Part shown: in pieces, positions 1 through 6,543 of the stretch
How positions within the stretch are numbered: position 1 is the first letter of the stretch
Layout: the number at the start of each line of letters is the position of its first letter
Assembly: GCA_002373975.1 (NCBI GenBank)
Contig: DFKZ01000052.1
Coordinates: 1-9,095, forward strand
DNA: 9,095 bases
Direction of reading: 5' to 3'
Source: Lachnospiraceae bacterium UBA3632
GTDB taxonomy: Bacteria; Bacillota; Clostridia; Lachnospirales; Lachnospiraceae
Made by a program: the position numbers and the translations under genes
Notes under the pieces: model-generated
Seen by the model: the letters and a program-made list of their open reading frames with translations, nothing else
Told to the model about the DNA's origin: nothing
Database searches by the model: none

Positions 1-84
1 TGCGGCGAGTGCCAGACATCATGTCAGTCTGCATGCAAGACCTCTTGCACAGTCGGAAACCAGACCTGCGAAAAGGCAAAATGA
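1..84 (+). CDS. scfA: SCIFF ranthipeptide precursor, 3' part only
   Basis: The window starts inside this gene. The visible frame gives 27 codons, starting CGECQTSCQSACKTSC and ending in a TGA at 82-84. Cysteines fall at visible residues 1, 4, 8, 12, 16 and 23, which is the six-cysteine C-terminal core of the SCIFF family (six cysteines in forty-five residues). About 18-20 leader residues and the start codon lie to the left. SCIFF peptides are ribosomally made and modified; the adjacent radical-SAM enzyme links a Cys sulfur to a neighbouring residue, and a Cys-Thr thioether has been reported for the Clostridium thermocellum member. Thr residues at visible positions 17 and 22 are candidate acceptors here, which is inference. 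The maturase gene follows 82 bases downstream, separated by a terminator-like hairpin. The call rests on the cysteine spacing plus the downstream gene and is firm. Confidence 0.95.
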   Translation, partial: CGECQTSCQSACKTSCTVGNQTCEKAK

Positions 85-111
85 TCAACTGATCAAATGC
101 GGGAGATTATT

Positions 112-154
112 ACGGCAAACGGCAGATGAAATGTCGTTTGCTGTATTTTTGTTT
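112..154 (+). terminator. Intercistronic terminator/attenuator between scfA and scfB
   Basis: The arm at 112-124 (ACGGCAAACGGCA) pairs with 132-144 (TGTCGTTTGCTGT) over 13 bp with two G-T pairs and no bulge. The loop is 7 bases (125-131), and a T-rich run follows (ATTTTTGTTT, 145-154). This is the form of a rho-independent terminator on +. No promoter is evident between it and scfB, so scfB expression would depend on readthrough. This would yield far more peptide mRNA than maturase mRNA. Confidence 0.8.
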
Positions 155-162
155 AAAGGTGG
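155..162 (+). promoter_or_regulatory. Ribosome binding site that fixes the scfB start
   Basis: AAAGGTGG lies 4 bases before the ATG at 167. The in-frame ATG at 131 has no Shine-Dalgarno sequence at a useful distance and sits in the loop of the terminator hairpin. The protein family also begins close to the second site, so 167 is preferred. Confidence 0.75.
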
Positions 163-166
163 AAAT

Positions 167-1561
167 ATGATACATTGCTATAAGAATAACGGATATAATA
201 TCGTGCTCGATGTAAACAGCGGATCGGTCCATGTGGTGGATGATATCGTCTATGAGATGATCCCGCTTATCGAGCCTTTATATGAGCAGGGAATAAAGGA
301 CGCGGACACACTCACCGCGGCCGCTCTTCACGTGGGCGGGCTTAAATTTCCCGAGAGCGAGGTTAAAGAGGCTGTCTGTGAGGTGCTTGAGCTTGCGGCG
401 GCAGGTCAGCTGTTTGCGAAGGATATATATGAGAATTATGTGGATTCGTTCAAGACAAGGCCTACGGTGGTAAAGGCGCTGTGCCTTCACATCGCACATG
501 ACTGCAATCTGGCGTGTAAATACTGTTTTGCGGAGGAAGGCGAATATCACGGACGCCGCGCCCTCATGAGCTTTGAAGTGGGAAAGAAGGCGCTTGATTT
601 TCTTGTAGCCAATTCCGGTAACAGAGTCAATCTTGAAGTGGATTTTTTCGGCGGCGAGCCAACTCTCAACTGGGACGTGGTAAAGAGGCTTGTCGAGTAC
701 GGCCGCAGCATAGAAAAAGAGCATAATAAGAGATTCCGTTTTACTCTCACCACAAACGGTGTGCTCCTTAATGATGAGATACTTGAATTTGCCAATAAAG
801 AAATGGGAAATGTGGTTCTTTCCATCGATGGGCGCAAGGAAGTAAACGATCGCATGAGGCCTTTCAGAGGCGGGCAGGGAAGCTATGATACCATAGTTCC
901 CAAGTTTAAGAAAGTAGCCGAGAGCCGCGGTCAGATGAATTATTATGTGCGCGGTACATACACGCATTACAATCTCGATTTTGCAAATGACGTTCTACAC
1001 CTGGCAGATCTGGGATTTGAGCAGATTTCGGTAGAGCCTGTTGTGGCATCGCCGGAGGATGAATATGCCATCCGCGAGGAGGATATTCCCAAGCTGAAAG
1101 AGGAGTATGACAGACTTGCGACCGAAATGTTGAAGAGAAGAAAAGAGGGAAGACCTTTTAATTTCTTCCACTTTATGATAGATCTCGAAGGCGGTCCCTG
1201 TGTGGCAAAAAGGCTTTCGGGATGCGGGTCGGGATGCGAGTATCTGGCAGTAACTCCATGGGGAGATTTCTACCCATGTCATCAGTTTGTCGGAAACGAA
1301 GATTTCCTCATGGGAAATGTCGATGAAGGGATCAAACGTGACGATATCCGTGATGAATTCAAGCAGTGCAATGTGTATTCCCGTGAAAAATGCAGGAACT
1401 GTTTTGCGAAGTTTTACTGCAGCGGAGGATGCGCCGCAAACGCATATAATTTCCACGGAAAGATCACCGATGTGTATGAAGTGGGTTGTGAACTTCAGAG
1501 GAAACGCATTGAATGTGCGATCATGTTAAAGGCAGCCGAAGCTGAAGAAGAAGGAAACTGA
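167..1561 (+). CDS. scfB: SCIFF radical SAM maturase (SPASM domain)
   Basis: A 464-residue enzyme predicted to install thioether cross-links in the SCIFF peptide encoded just upstream. Residues 1-90 form the N-terminal part, where related maturases carry a peptide-recognition fold; the opening MIHCYKNNGYNIVLDVNSG is typical of the family by recall. The radical-SAM signature CNLACKYC gives C113, C117 and C120 for the SAM-binding 4Fe-4S cluster. The SPASM region is complete: C353-x12-G-x4-C371, then C409-x2-C412-x5-C418-x3-C422, then C441, enough for two auxiliary 4Fe-4S clusters. FFGGEPT supplies the SAM-contacting GGE motif. The enzyme should be cytoplasmic and oxygen-sensitive. An in-frame ATG at 131 would add 12 residues but lacks a ribosome site. 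There is no sign of truncation. The gene is probably cotranscribed with scfA by readthrough; no clear terminator follows it. Confidence 0.95.
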   Translation: MIHCYKNNGYNIVLDVNSGSVHVVDDIVYEMIPLIEPLYEQGIKDADTLTAAALHVGGLKFPESEVKEAVCEVLELAAAGQLFAKDIYENYVDSFKTRPTVVKALCLHIAHDCNLACKYCFAEEGEYHGRRALMSFEVGKKALDFLVANSGNRVNLEVDFFGGEPTLNWDVVKRLVEYGRSIEKEHNKRFRFTLTTNGVLLNDEILEFANKEMGNVVLSIDGRKEVNDRMRPFRGGQGSYDTIVPKFKKVAESRGQMNYYVRGTYTHYNLDFANDVLHLADLGFEQISVEPVVASPEDEYAIREEDIPKLKEEYDRLATEMLKRRKEGRPFNFFHFMIDLEGGPCVAKRLSGCGSGCEYLAVTPWGDFYPCHQFVGNEDFLMGNVDEGIKRDDIRDEFKQCNVYSREKCRNCFAKFYCSGGCAANAYNFHGKITDVYEVGCELQRKRIECAIMLKAAEAEEEGN

Positions 1562-1578
1562 GCAAAAAATAAAAGATT

Positions 1579-1607
1579 TTGACCGATTAGTTTTTATATG
1601 ATATATT
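1579..1607 (+). promoter_or_regulatory. Sigma-A-type promoter before the receiver gene
   Basis: TTGACC (1579-1584), a 17-base spacer and TATATT (1602-1607) form a good -35/-10 pair. A second -10-like TATAAT lies at 1607-1612 but has no -35 at a proper distance. Transcription would begin near 1614, giving a leader of about 70 bases before the ATG at 1684. It makes the receiver gene independent of scfAB. Confidence 0.65.
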
Positions 1608-1683
1608 ATAATTAGGATAGAAGTCAGATATCATTTGGTTGAATCTGGATCATAGGTCCGCATATAAGGTTGGGGAAACGGTT

Positions 1684-2070
1684 ATGGAGAGAATCCTTAT
1701 AGTTGACGACACAGAGATGAGCAGGGAGCTCCTTGCGGAATTTCTGGAAGATAAATATGAAATAGTGTTTGCAAAGAACGGAAGAGAAGCGCTCAATATC
1801 CTTTCAATCCAGATGGGAAAGATAAGTGCGGTACTTCTGGATCTGCTGATGCCTGTTATGAACGGATACGAGTTCCTTATGGAGATAAGGGAGCGCAACT
1901 GGGAAGACAGATTTCCGGTGGTCGTGGTAACGGGAGACGATTCAAAGGTCAGCAAAGACAGATGCCGCGAGCTGGGAGTTACGCATTATATCGTAAAGCC
2001 TCTCAGGCGCAAGGAAGCGATGGCAGAGATCTCAATGGCGATCAATGAATACAAGGATTCATACAAGTAA
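1684..2070 (+). CDS. Stand-alone response-regulator receiver protein
   Basis: A 128-residue protein consisting of one CheY-like receiver domain with no output domain. The key residues are present: acidic pair D8-D9 for Mg2+, phospho-acceptor D53 (in LLDLLMP), switch T83 and K105 (in VKPL). It should be phosphorylated by a histidine kinase and act by protein-protein contact, or serve as a phosphate relay or sink. No kinase is visible in the window, so its partner is unknown. The ATG at 1684 is chosen because GGGG at 1672-1675 lies 8 bases upstream and the receiver fold starts at residue 2. A TTG at 1639 would add 15 residues unlike the family. It has its own promoter and ends 187 bases before secDF. 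Fold confidence is high; its role is unknown. Confidence 0.9.
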   Translation: MERILIVDDTEMSRELLAEFLEDKYEIVFAKNGREALNILSIQMGKISAVLLDLLMPVMNGYEFLMEIRERNWEDRFPVVVVTGDDSKVSKDRCRELGVTHYIVKPLRRKEAMAEISMAINEYKDSYK

Positions 2071-2077
2071 GCATTGT

Positions 2078-2107
2078 TTGACGGATGCTTTGTTAACATC
2101 TTATAGA
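2078..2107 (+). promoter_or_regulatory. Candidate promoter for secDF
   Basis: TTGACG (2078-2083), an 18-base spacer and TATAGA (2102-2107) match the sigma-A consensus at 5/6 and 4/6 positions. It would start RNA near 2114, giving a leader of about 144 bases that includes the hairpin at 2166-2221. A second, weaker pair is TTGATT (2148-2153), 17 bases, TATTTT (2171-2176). I cannot tell from sequence which one is used. Confidence 0.45.
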
Positions 2108-2165
2108 AGAAATTTACAATAAATCGTTATTTTCAGCGAATTCATAGTTGATTTTTTTTGCCGAT

Positions 2166-2221
2166 AAGTGTATTTTAGATTAGTGTGTATTATAGCGCAC
2201 AAATCTGAATACACTTTTTTT
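2166..2221 (+). terminator. Terminator-like hairpin in the secDF leader
   Basis: The left arm beginning AAGTGTATTTTAGATT pairs with a right arm ending AATCTGAATACACT, with one small internal mismatch. The inner GTGTG/CGCACA segment can extend the stem, and the hairpin is followed by seven T residues. It ends 36 bases before the secDF ATG. It may terminate the receiver-gene transcript or act as an attenuator in the secDF leader. The stem is A/T-rich, so its strength is uncertain. Confidence 0.65.
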
Positions 2222-2257
2222 ATTCCTTAGTATAAGGATTCGGAAAGGACTTACATC

Positions 2258-4501
2258 ATGAAAAAGAGCACGGCAATTATTACGCTCATTATTATCCTTG
2301 TTTTGACCATCGGTATCGGCTTTATCGATATAAAGGGAACCGATTCGGAGGGAACCGCAAGTGCGAAGGAGATAAACCTCGGGCTTGATCTTGCGGGCGG
2401 TGTCAGCATTACATATCAGGTAGTGGGAGATGAAAACCCCTCTTCAACCGATATGGCAGATACTATTTATAAGCTCCAGCAGCGTGTGCAGAATTACAGC
2501 ACCGAAGCTATCGTTTATCAGGAAGGCGGAAACCGTATCAATATCGAGATACCCGGTGTCAGCGATGCCAACCAGATACTTCAGGAGCTGGGACGCCCCG
2601 GAACGATGTATTTCATTTCAGAGACTGATGATGAGGGAAATTACAACTATACATATACCGGCTCGGGTAAGACCGGATACAGCCTTAACAAGTCGATCGA
2701 TGAGCTTCTTGCAAACGGTTCGGTTAAGCTTCAGGGAACTGATGTTGCAGATGCAAGAGCGATGCAGACTCAGGATAATCTCAAGAACACAGCTTATGTT
2801 GTTTCACTTACCATGACTTCAGAAGGAACCACCAAGTTTGCGGACGCTACCACAAGAGCTTACGCAAAGGGAGAGTCACTGGGAATCTATTATGACGGTG
2901 ATTTCGTAAGCGTTCCCAGAGTTAACGGCGCACTTACCACAGGCCAGGCAGAGATCGAAGGAAACTTCTCTTATGATGATGCCGAGAAGCTCGCTTCCAC
3001 CATCCGTATCGGCGGTCTTGCACTTGAGCTCGAAGAGCTCCATTCAAAGGTTGTAGGTGCACAGCTCGGACAGGATGCTATCGCTACTTCACTTAAGGCA
3101 GGTCTTTTCGGATTTATCGCAGTTGCGATATTCATGGTGGCTGTTTACTTCCTTCCCGGAGCATGCGCAGCCATTGCGCTTTGCGCATACGTAGCACTTA
3201 TCGTGCTTCTTCTCCAGGGCTTTGATATGACTCTTACACTTGCGGGAATCGCAGGTATCATCCTTTCAATCGGTATGGCGGTGGATGCAAACGTTGTCAT
3301 CTTCGCGCGTATCAGAGAGGAGATCGCTTCGGGAGTTTCTGTTGACAGTGCGATCAAGACCGGATTTAACAAGGCTCTTTCAGCCATCCTCGACGGAAAC
3401 ATCACAACGCTTATTGCGGCTATCGTACTCTGGATCCTCGGACCGGGCTCGGTAAAGGGCTTTGCTCAGACACTTGTACTAGGTATCGTTCTTTCCATGT
3501 TCACCGCACTGGTTGTGACAAGGCTTCTTATCAGATCACTTTACACCCTTGGCCTCAGAGATGTCAGACTGTACGGTAAAGGAAAAGCCGGAAAGTCTGT
3601 TAACTTCCTTTCAAAGAGAGGTGTTTTCTTCGGAATATCCATCGCTGTCATTGCGGCAGGATTTATATTCATGGGTGTCAACAAGTTTGCTCTCCACAGA
3701 GACGAACTCAATTATTCACTTGAGTTCAAAGGCGGTACTGCTACCACCGTTGACTTTGACAAGACTTGGACCCTTGACGATCTTACAGCTCAGGTATCAC
3801 CCGAGATCGAGAAGGTTACCGGAAGCAATGTTCAGATTCAGACTGTATCCGGTACCAACGAAGTTATTTTCAAGACCAATTCTCTTAACGTAGAAAAGAG
3901 GGAGAGCCTTGAGAGCATGTTTACCGAGAAGTTCTCGGTTCCTGCTTCCAAGATCACCTCGGAGACCATCAGCTCGACCATAAGCAGCGAAATGAAGAGA
4001 GACACCATCATTGCGGTTGTTGTATCCATCGTTCTCATGCTTATCTATATCAGGATCAGATTCAAGGATATCAGATTCGGTATCAGCTCTATCATAGCTC
4101 TTGCCCATGATGTGCTGGTAGTGGTTGCATTCTACGCAGCAGCCAGAGTATCGGTCGGCAATACATTTGTTGCCTGCCTGCTCACCATAGTAGGTTACTC
4201 CATCAACGCCACCATCGTTATCTTTGACCGTATCCGTGAGAACAGAAACATCTCAAGCAGAGAAGAGCTCTCCGAGATAGTCAACAAGAGTATCACCCAG
4301 ACTCTCTCAAGAAGTATCTTTACTTCACTCACCACCTTCGTGATGGTTGCTTTCCTTTACGGATTCGGTGTTTCTAGCATACGTGATTTCGCCCTTCCTC
4401 TTATGGTAGGTATCAGCTGCGGATGCTACTCATCCATCTGCATTGCAGGTGCGCTGTGGTACACCTTTAAGAAAAAGTTCCCCGGAAAGAAGAGAGCATA
4501 A
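2258..4501 (+). CDS. secDF: Protein translocase subunit SecDF (fused SecD-SecF)
   Basis: A 747-residue inner-membrane protein that uses the proton gradient to pull secreted proteins out of the SecYEG channel. The SecD half (about 1-440) has TM1 at residues 5-24, the LGLDLAGG motif at 41-48, a large extracytoplasmic P1 domain, and a membrane block from about 280 with GMAVDANVVIFARIREE; its proton-path Asp is D343. The SecF half (about 450-747) has a first TM near 452-475, LEFKGGT at 488-494, a smaller periplasmic domain, and GYSINATIVIFDRIREN near 645-661. In most SecF proteins this last motif reads GYSIND; here the Asp is A651 (GCC at 4208-4210). About 12 membrane segments are expected. Fusion into one chain is common in Firmicutes. 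AAAGGA at 2244-2249 lies 8 bases before the ATG. The stop at 4499-4501 is followed directly by the recJ leader, so the two are probably one operon. YajC is not in the window. Confidence 0.96.
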   Translation: MKKSTAIITLIIILVLTIGIGFIDIKGTDSEGTASAKEINLGLDLAGGVSITYQVVGDENPSSTDMADTIYKLQQRVQNYSTEAIVYQEGGNRINIEIPGVSDANQILQELGRPGTMYFISETDDEGNYNYTYTGSGKTGYSLNKSIDELLANGSVKLQGTDVADARAMQTQDNLKNTAYVVSLTMTSEGTTKFADATTRAYAKGESLGIYYDGDFVSVPRVNGALTTGQAEIEGNFSYDDAEKLASTIRIGGLALELEELHSKVVGAQLGQDAIATSLKAGLFGFIAVAIFMVAVYFLPGACAAIALCAYVALIVLLLQGFDMTLTLAGIAGIILSIGMAVDANVVIFARIREEIASGVSVDSAIKTGFNKALSAILDGNITTLIAAIVLWILGPGSVKGFAQTLVLGIVLSMFTALVVTRLLIRSLYTLGLRDVRLYGKGKAGKSVNFLSKRGVFFGISIAVIAAGFIFMGVNKFALHRDELNYSLEFKGGTATTVDFDKTWTLDDLTAQVSPEIEKVTGSNVQIQTVSGTNEVIFKTNSLNVEKRESLESMFTEKFSVPASKITSETISSTISSEMKRDTIIAVVVSIVLMLIYIRIRFKDIRFGISSIIALAHDVLVVVAFYAAARVSVGNTFVACLLTIVGYSINATIVIFDRIRENRNISSREELSEIVNKSITQTLSRSIFTSLTTFVMVAFLYGFGVSSIRDFALPLMVGISCGCYSSICIAGALWYTFKKKFPGKKRA

Positions 4502-4528
4502 GAGGTGATTGTTTTTATGCTTGCTTAG
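4501..4528 (+). promoter_or_regulatory. Three-codon leader ORF with strong ribosome site before recJ
   Basis: AGAGGTG (4501-4507) is a good Shine-Dalgarno sequence that overlaps the secDF stop codon. Nine bases later stands ATG-CTT-GCT-TAG (4517-4528), a three-residue ORF. The recJ ATG follows at 4548 in another frame, behind a weaker site (GGAAAG, 4534-4539). The arrangement could be a minimal upstream ORF affecting recJ translation by reinitiation, or just the remnant of an older start. No function is proven. Confidence 0.35.
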
Positions 4529-4547
4529 GGAGCGGAAAGATTCCTTA

Positions 4548-6377
4548 ATGGAAAAATGGTTTGTTCAGACAAAAAAAGCAGATTTTGACGATTGGAGCAG
4601 GAAGCTGGGGATTGACGTAGTAACGGCGCGCATCCTGCGAAATCGTGACATAATGACCGCCGAGGAAGCTAAAGTCTTCCTTGGCGGTTCTGTTAATGAC
4701 ACCCATTCGCCTTTCCTGATGAAGGATATGGAGAAGGCGGCAAAAGAGCTGATAAAGGCAGTAGCGGATGGGAAGAAGATCCGTGTGATCGGCGACTATG
4801 ATGTCGACGGTGTGACCAGCTCATATATCCTCACAAAAGGAATCGGGCTCATAGGGGGAGATGTGAGTACCGCCATACCACACCGCGTGCACGACGGATA
4901 CGGGCTCAGTGATTCACTGGTGGAAGAGGCCGCAGCGGATGGTGTCGGGCTTATAGTGACCTGTGACAACGGGATCTCGGCCGCACCTCAGGTTGATAAG
5001 GCAAATTCACTTGGAATGGATGTTATTGTAACAGATCATCACGAAGTACCCTTCGAGACAGATGCTGACGGAAAACACCTTCAGACCCTTCCTGAGGCTC
5101 TTGCTGTGGTCAATCCCAAGAGAGATGACTGTACATACCCCTTTAAGGGTATATGCGGCGCTATGGTGGCATATAAGCTTATGCAGGCTGTGCTGGAGCT
5201 GCTAAAGCAAAATGCAGGCCCCGGCGGGAGTGCTGAGGTCATGTCAAGCAAAGCAGGTGCAGAGAAGCTTGAATTCTCAATGGATGAGCTACTTGAATTT
5301 GCCGCACTGGGCACAGTATGCGATGTGATGGAGCTTAAGGATGAGAACCGCGTTATAGTGCGGGAGGGAATAAAGAAGATCAAAAAGTCTGCCAATTATG
5401 GTATGCAGGCTCTTATGGAGGTAAACAGCTTGGATCCTGAAGCTGTGAGCGCCTATCATATGGGATTTGTGATCGGACCCTGCGTAAATGCAAGCGGAAG
5501 ACTGGACAGCGCTCTTCGGGCCTTTGAGCTGTTTAATGCACCTTCAAAGCGGGAAGCCCTCATTATAGCAAATGAGTTAAAAGCATTAAATGACAGCAGG
5601 AAGAATCTCACAAATGAAGGGATCAAGGCTGCCGAAAAGTATATTTCAGAGCATTCTCTTTCCGAGAAAGCGGTATGGCTGATCTTTCTCCCGGATGTGC
5701 ATGAGAGCATAGCGGGCATCATAGCAGGAAAGATAAAGGAAAAGTATTATCATCCCACATTCATTTTAACAAAGACGGAAGACGAGGGGACGATCAAAGG
5801 CTCAGGGCGTTCCATTGAGGCTTATCATATGCAGGCTCATCTTATGGACGCGGCATCATTACTGGATAAATTCGGAGGGCATGCCATGGCCGCAGGGCTC
5901 TCTTTTAAGGAAGATAAGCTGGGTGAACTTGATATGTTTCTTAATGAAAATGCCGGTCTTAAAGAGGAAGATTTTTCCGCAAAAGTGATGATAGATGTCC
6001 CCATGCCCGTTGGATACGCGAGCATGAAGCTGGCTAAGGAACTTGAAAAGCTGGAGCCCTTCGGGACAGGGAATCCGGTACCGCTCTTTGCGGATAAGGA
6101 ACTGGAGATAACCGGGATGAAGCGATTTGGAAGCGAAGGGAAGTACGCGAGATACACCGTAAGGACATCTGCGGGGGGATCTGCCGAGTTTACGTCTTTT
6201 GCAGATCCGGAGACTTTTCTATCCTTTGTTGAGGAAAAGTTCGGAAAAGAAAAGGCGGATGATCTCAGAAACTTGGGAAGAGCTGAAGGGGTGAAGGTAA
6301 ACATCGCATATAATCTGGATATCAACAGGTATAAAGGCACGGAAAAGCTGCAGTTTATGATGAAGCATTATTGCTGA
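4548..6377 (+). CDS. recJ: Single-stranded-DNA-specific exonuclease RecJ
   Basis: A 609-residue cytoplasmic nuclease of the DHH family that degrades single-stranded DNA 5'-3' in recombination and repair. Metal-binding and catalytic motifs are intact: DYDVDG from D83, the DHH triad D163-H164-H165 (VTDHHEVP), NASGRL from N314, and the DHHA1 motif FGGHAMAAG with G443-G444-H445. A C-terminal OB-like nucleic-acid-binding region follows (about 470-609). A Gly/Ala/Ser-rich stretch near residues 220-235 looks like a lineage-specific loop. The ATG at 4548 is chosen because RecJ proteins of this group begin with a KWF-like sequence followed by KKADF; a TTG at 4509 would add 13 unlikely residues and has no spaced ribosome site. 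The gene starts 46 bases after the secDF stop, most likely in one transcript. No clear terminator follows; the tRNA promoter begins 31 bases after its stop. Confidence 0.95.
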   Translation: MEKWFVQTKKADFDDWSRKLGIDVVTARILRNRDIMTAEEAKVFLGGSVNDTHSPFLMKDMEKAAKELIKAVADGKKIRVIGDYDVDGVTSSYILTKGIGLIGGDVSTAIPHRVHDGYGLSDSLVEEAAADGVGLIVTCDNGISAAPQVDKANSLGMDVIVTDHHEVPFETDADGKHLQTLPEALAVVNPKRDDCTYPFKGICGAMVAYKLMQAVLELLKQNAGPGGSAEVMSSKAGAEKLEFSMDELLEFAALGTVCDVMELKDENRVIVREGIKKIKKSANYGMQALMEVNSLDPEAVSAYHMGFVIGPCVNASGRLDSALRAFELFNAPSKREALIIANELKALNDSRKNLTNEGIKAAEKYISEHSLSEKAVWLIFLPDVHESIAGIIAGKIKEKYYHPTFILTKTEDEGTIKGSGRSIEAYHMQAHLMDAASLLDKFGGHAMAAGLSFKEDKLGELDMFLNENAGLKEEDFSAKVMIDVPMPVGYASMKLAKELEKLEPFGTGNPVPLFADKELEITGMKRFGSEGKYARYTVRTSAGGSAEFTSFADPETFLSFVEEKFGKEKADDLRNLGRAEGVKVNIAYNLDINRYKGTEKLQFMMKHYC

Positions 6378-6408
6378 GTAATTTCATGCAGAATATTTGA
6401 AAAATTTG

Positions 6409-6437
6409 TTGACAATCGGTCTGCTAAATGGTAATAT
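6409..6437 (+). promoter_or_regulatory. Consensus promoter of tRNA-Leu
   Basis: TTGACA (6409-6414, full consensus), a 17-base spacer and TAATAT (6432-6437). The -10 box ends 11 bases before the tRNA 5' end, so transcription starts at or just before the mature end. This strength is usual for a stable RNA gene. Confidence 0.85.
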
Positions 6438-6448
6438 ACCATTGTTGC

Positions 6449-6532
6449 GCGGAAGTGTCGGAACTGGTAGACGAGCAAGACTAAGGATCTTGTGATGGCA
6501 ACATCGTGAGGGTTCAAGTCCCTTCTTCCGCA
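6449..6532 (+). tRNA. tRNA-Leu, anticodon AAG
   Basis: All arms of a class II tRNA pair. The acceptor stem is 6449-6455 with 6525-6531 (7 bp) and the discriminator is A6532. The D stem is 6458-6460 with 6472-6474, and the D loop contains GG. The anticodon stem is 6476-6480 with 6488-6492, with loop CTAAGGA and anticodon AAG at 6483-6485. A long variable arm, GATG/CATC, has a GCAA loop (6494-6505). The T stem is 6508-6512 with 6520-6524, with loop TTCAAGT. The long variable arm and A73 are Leu features. It would read CUU, and CUC if A34 is deaminated to inosine. After A73 the DNA reads CTA rather than CCA, so the CCA end would be added enzymatically. The 3' half borders an integrase gene and is the probable integration target. 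Confidence 0.95.
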
Positions 6533-6535
6533 CTA
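6511..6535 (+). other. Probable attachment site (att) in the tRNA 3' end
   Basis: A tyrosine recombinase gene ends 11 bases beyond the tRNA, the usual layout when an element has integrated at a tRNA 3' end and kept the tRNA functional. The crossover core should lie in the T arm and acceptor 3' strand. Its exact limits cannot be set because the second copy (attR) is not in this window. Confidence 0.4.
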
Positions 6536-6543
6536 ACGATTTT

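Noticed and set aside
131..166. Upstream ATG as the start of scfB, giving 12 more residues.
   Set aside because: It lacks a ribosome site, falls within the terminator hairpin, and the added residues do not look like the family N-terminus. The ATG at 167 has AAAGGTGG before it.
278..1456. Long open frames on the minus strand inside scfB.
   Set aside because: They lie opposite a well-conserved gene, lack ribosome sites, and their translations show no recognisable family pattern.
1639..1683. TTG start adding 15 residues to the receiver protein.
   Set aside because: The added residues precede a complete receiver fold and are unlike it; the ATG at 1684 has its own ribosome site.
3797..4108. Minus-strand open frames inside secDF.
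   Set aside because: Shadow frames of a strongly conserved membrane-protein gene, with no initiation signal.
4509..4547. TTG start adding 13 residues to RecJ.
   Set aside because: The Shine-Dalgarno sequence is only one base from this TTG, and the family N-terminus begins at the ATG at 4548.
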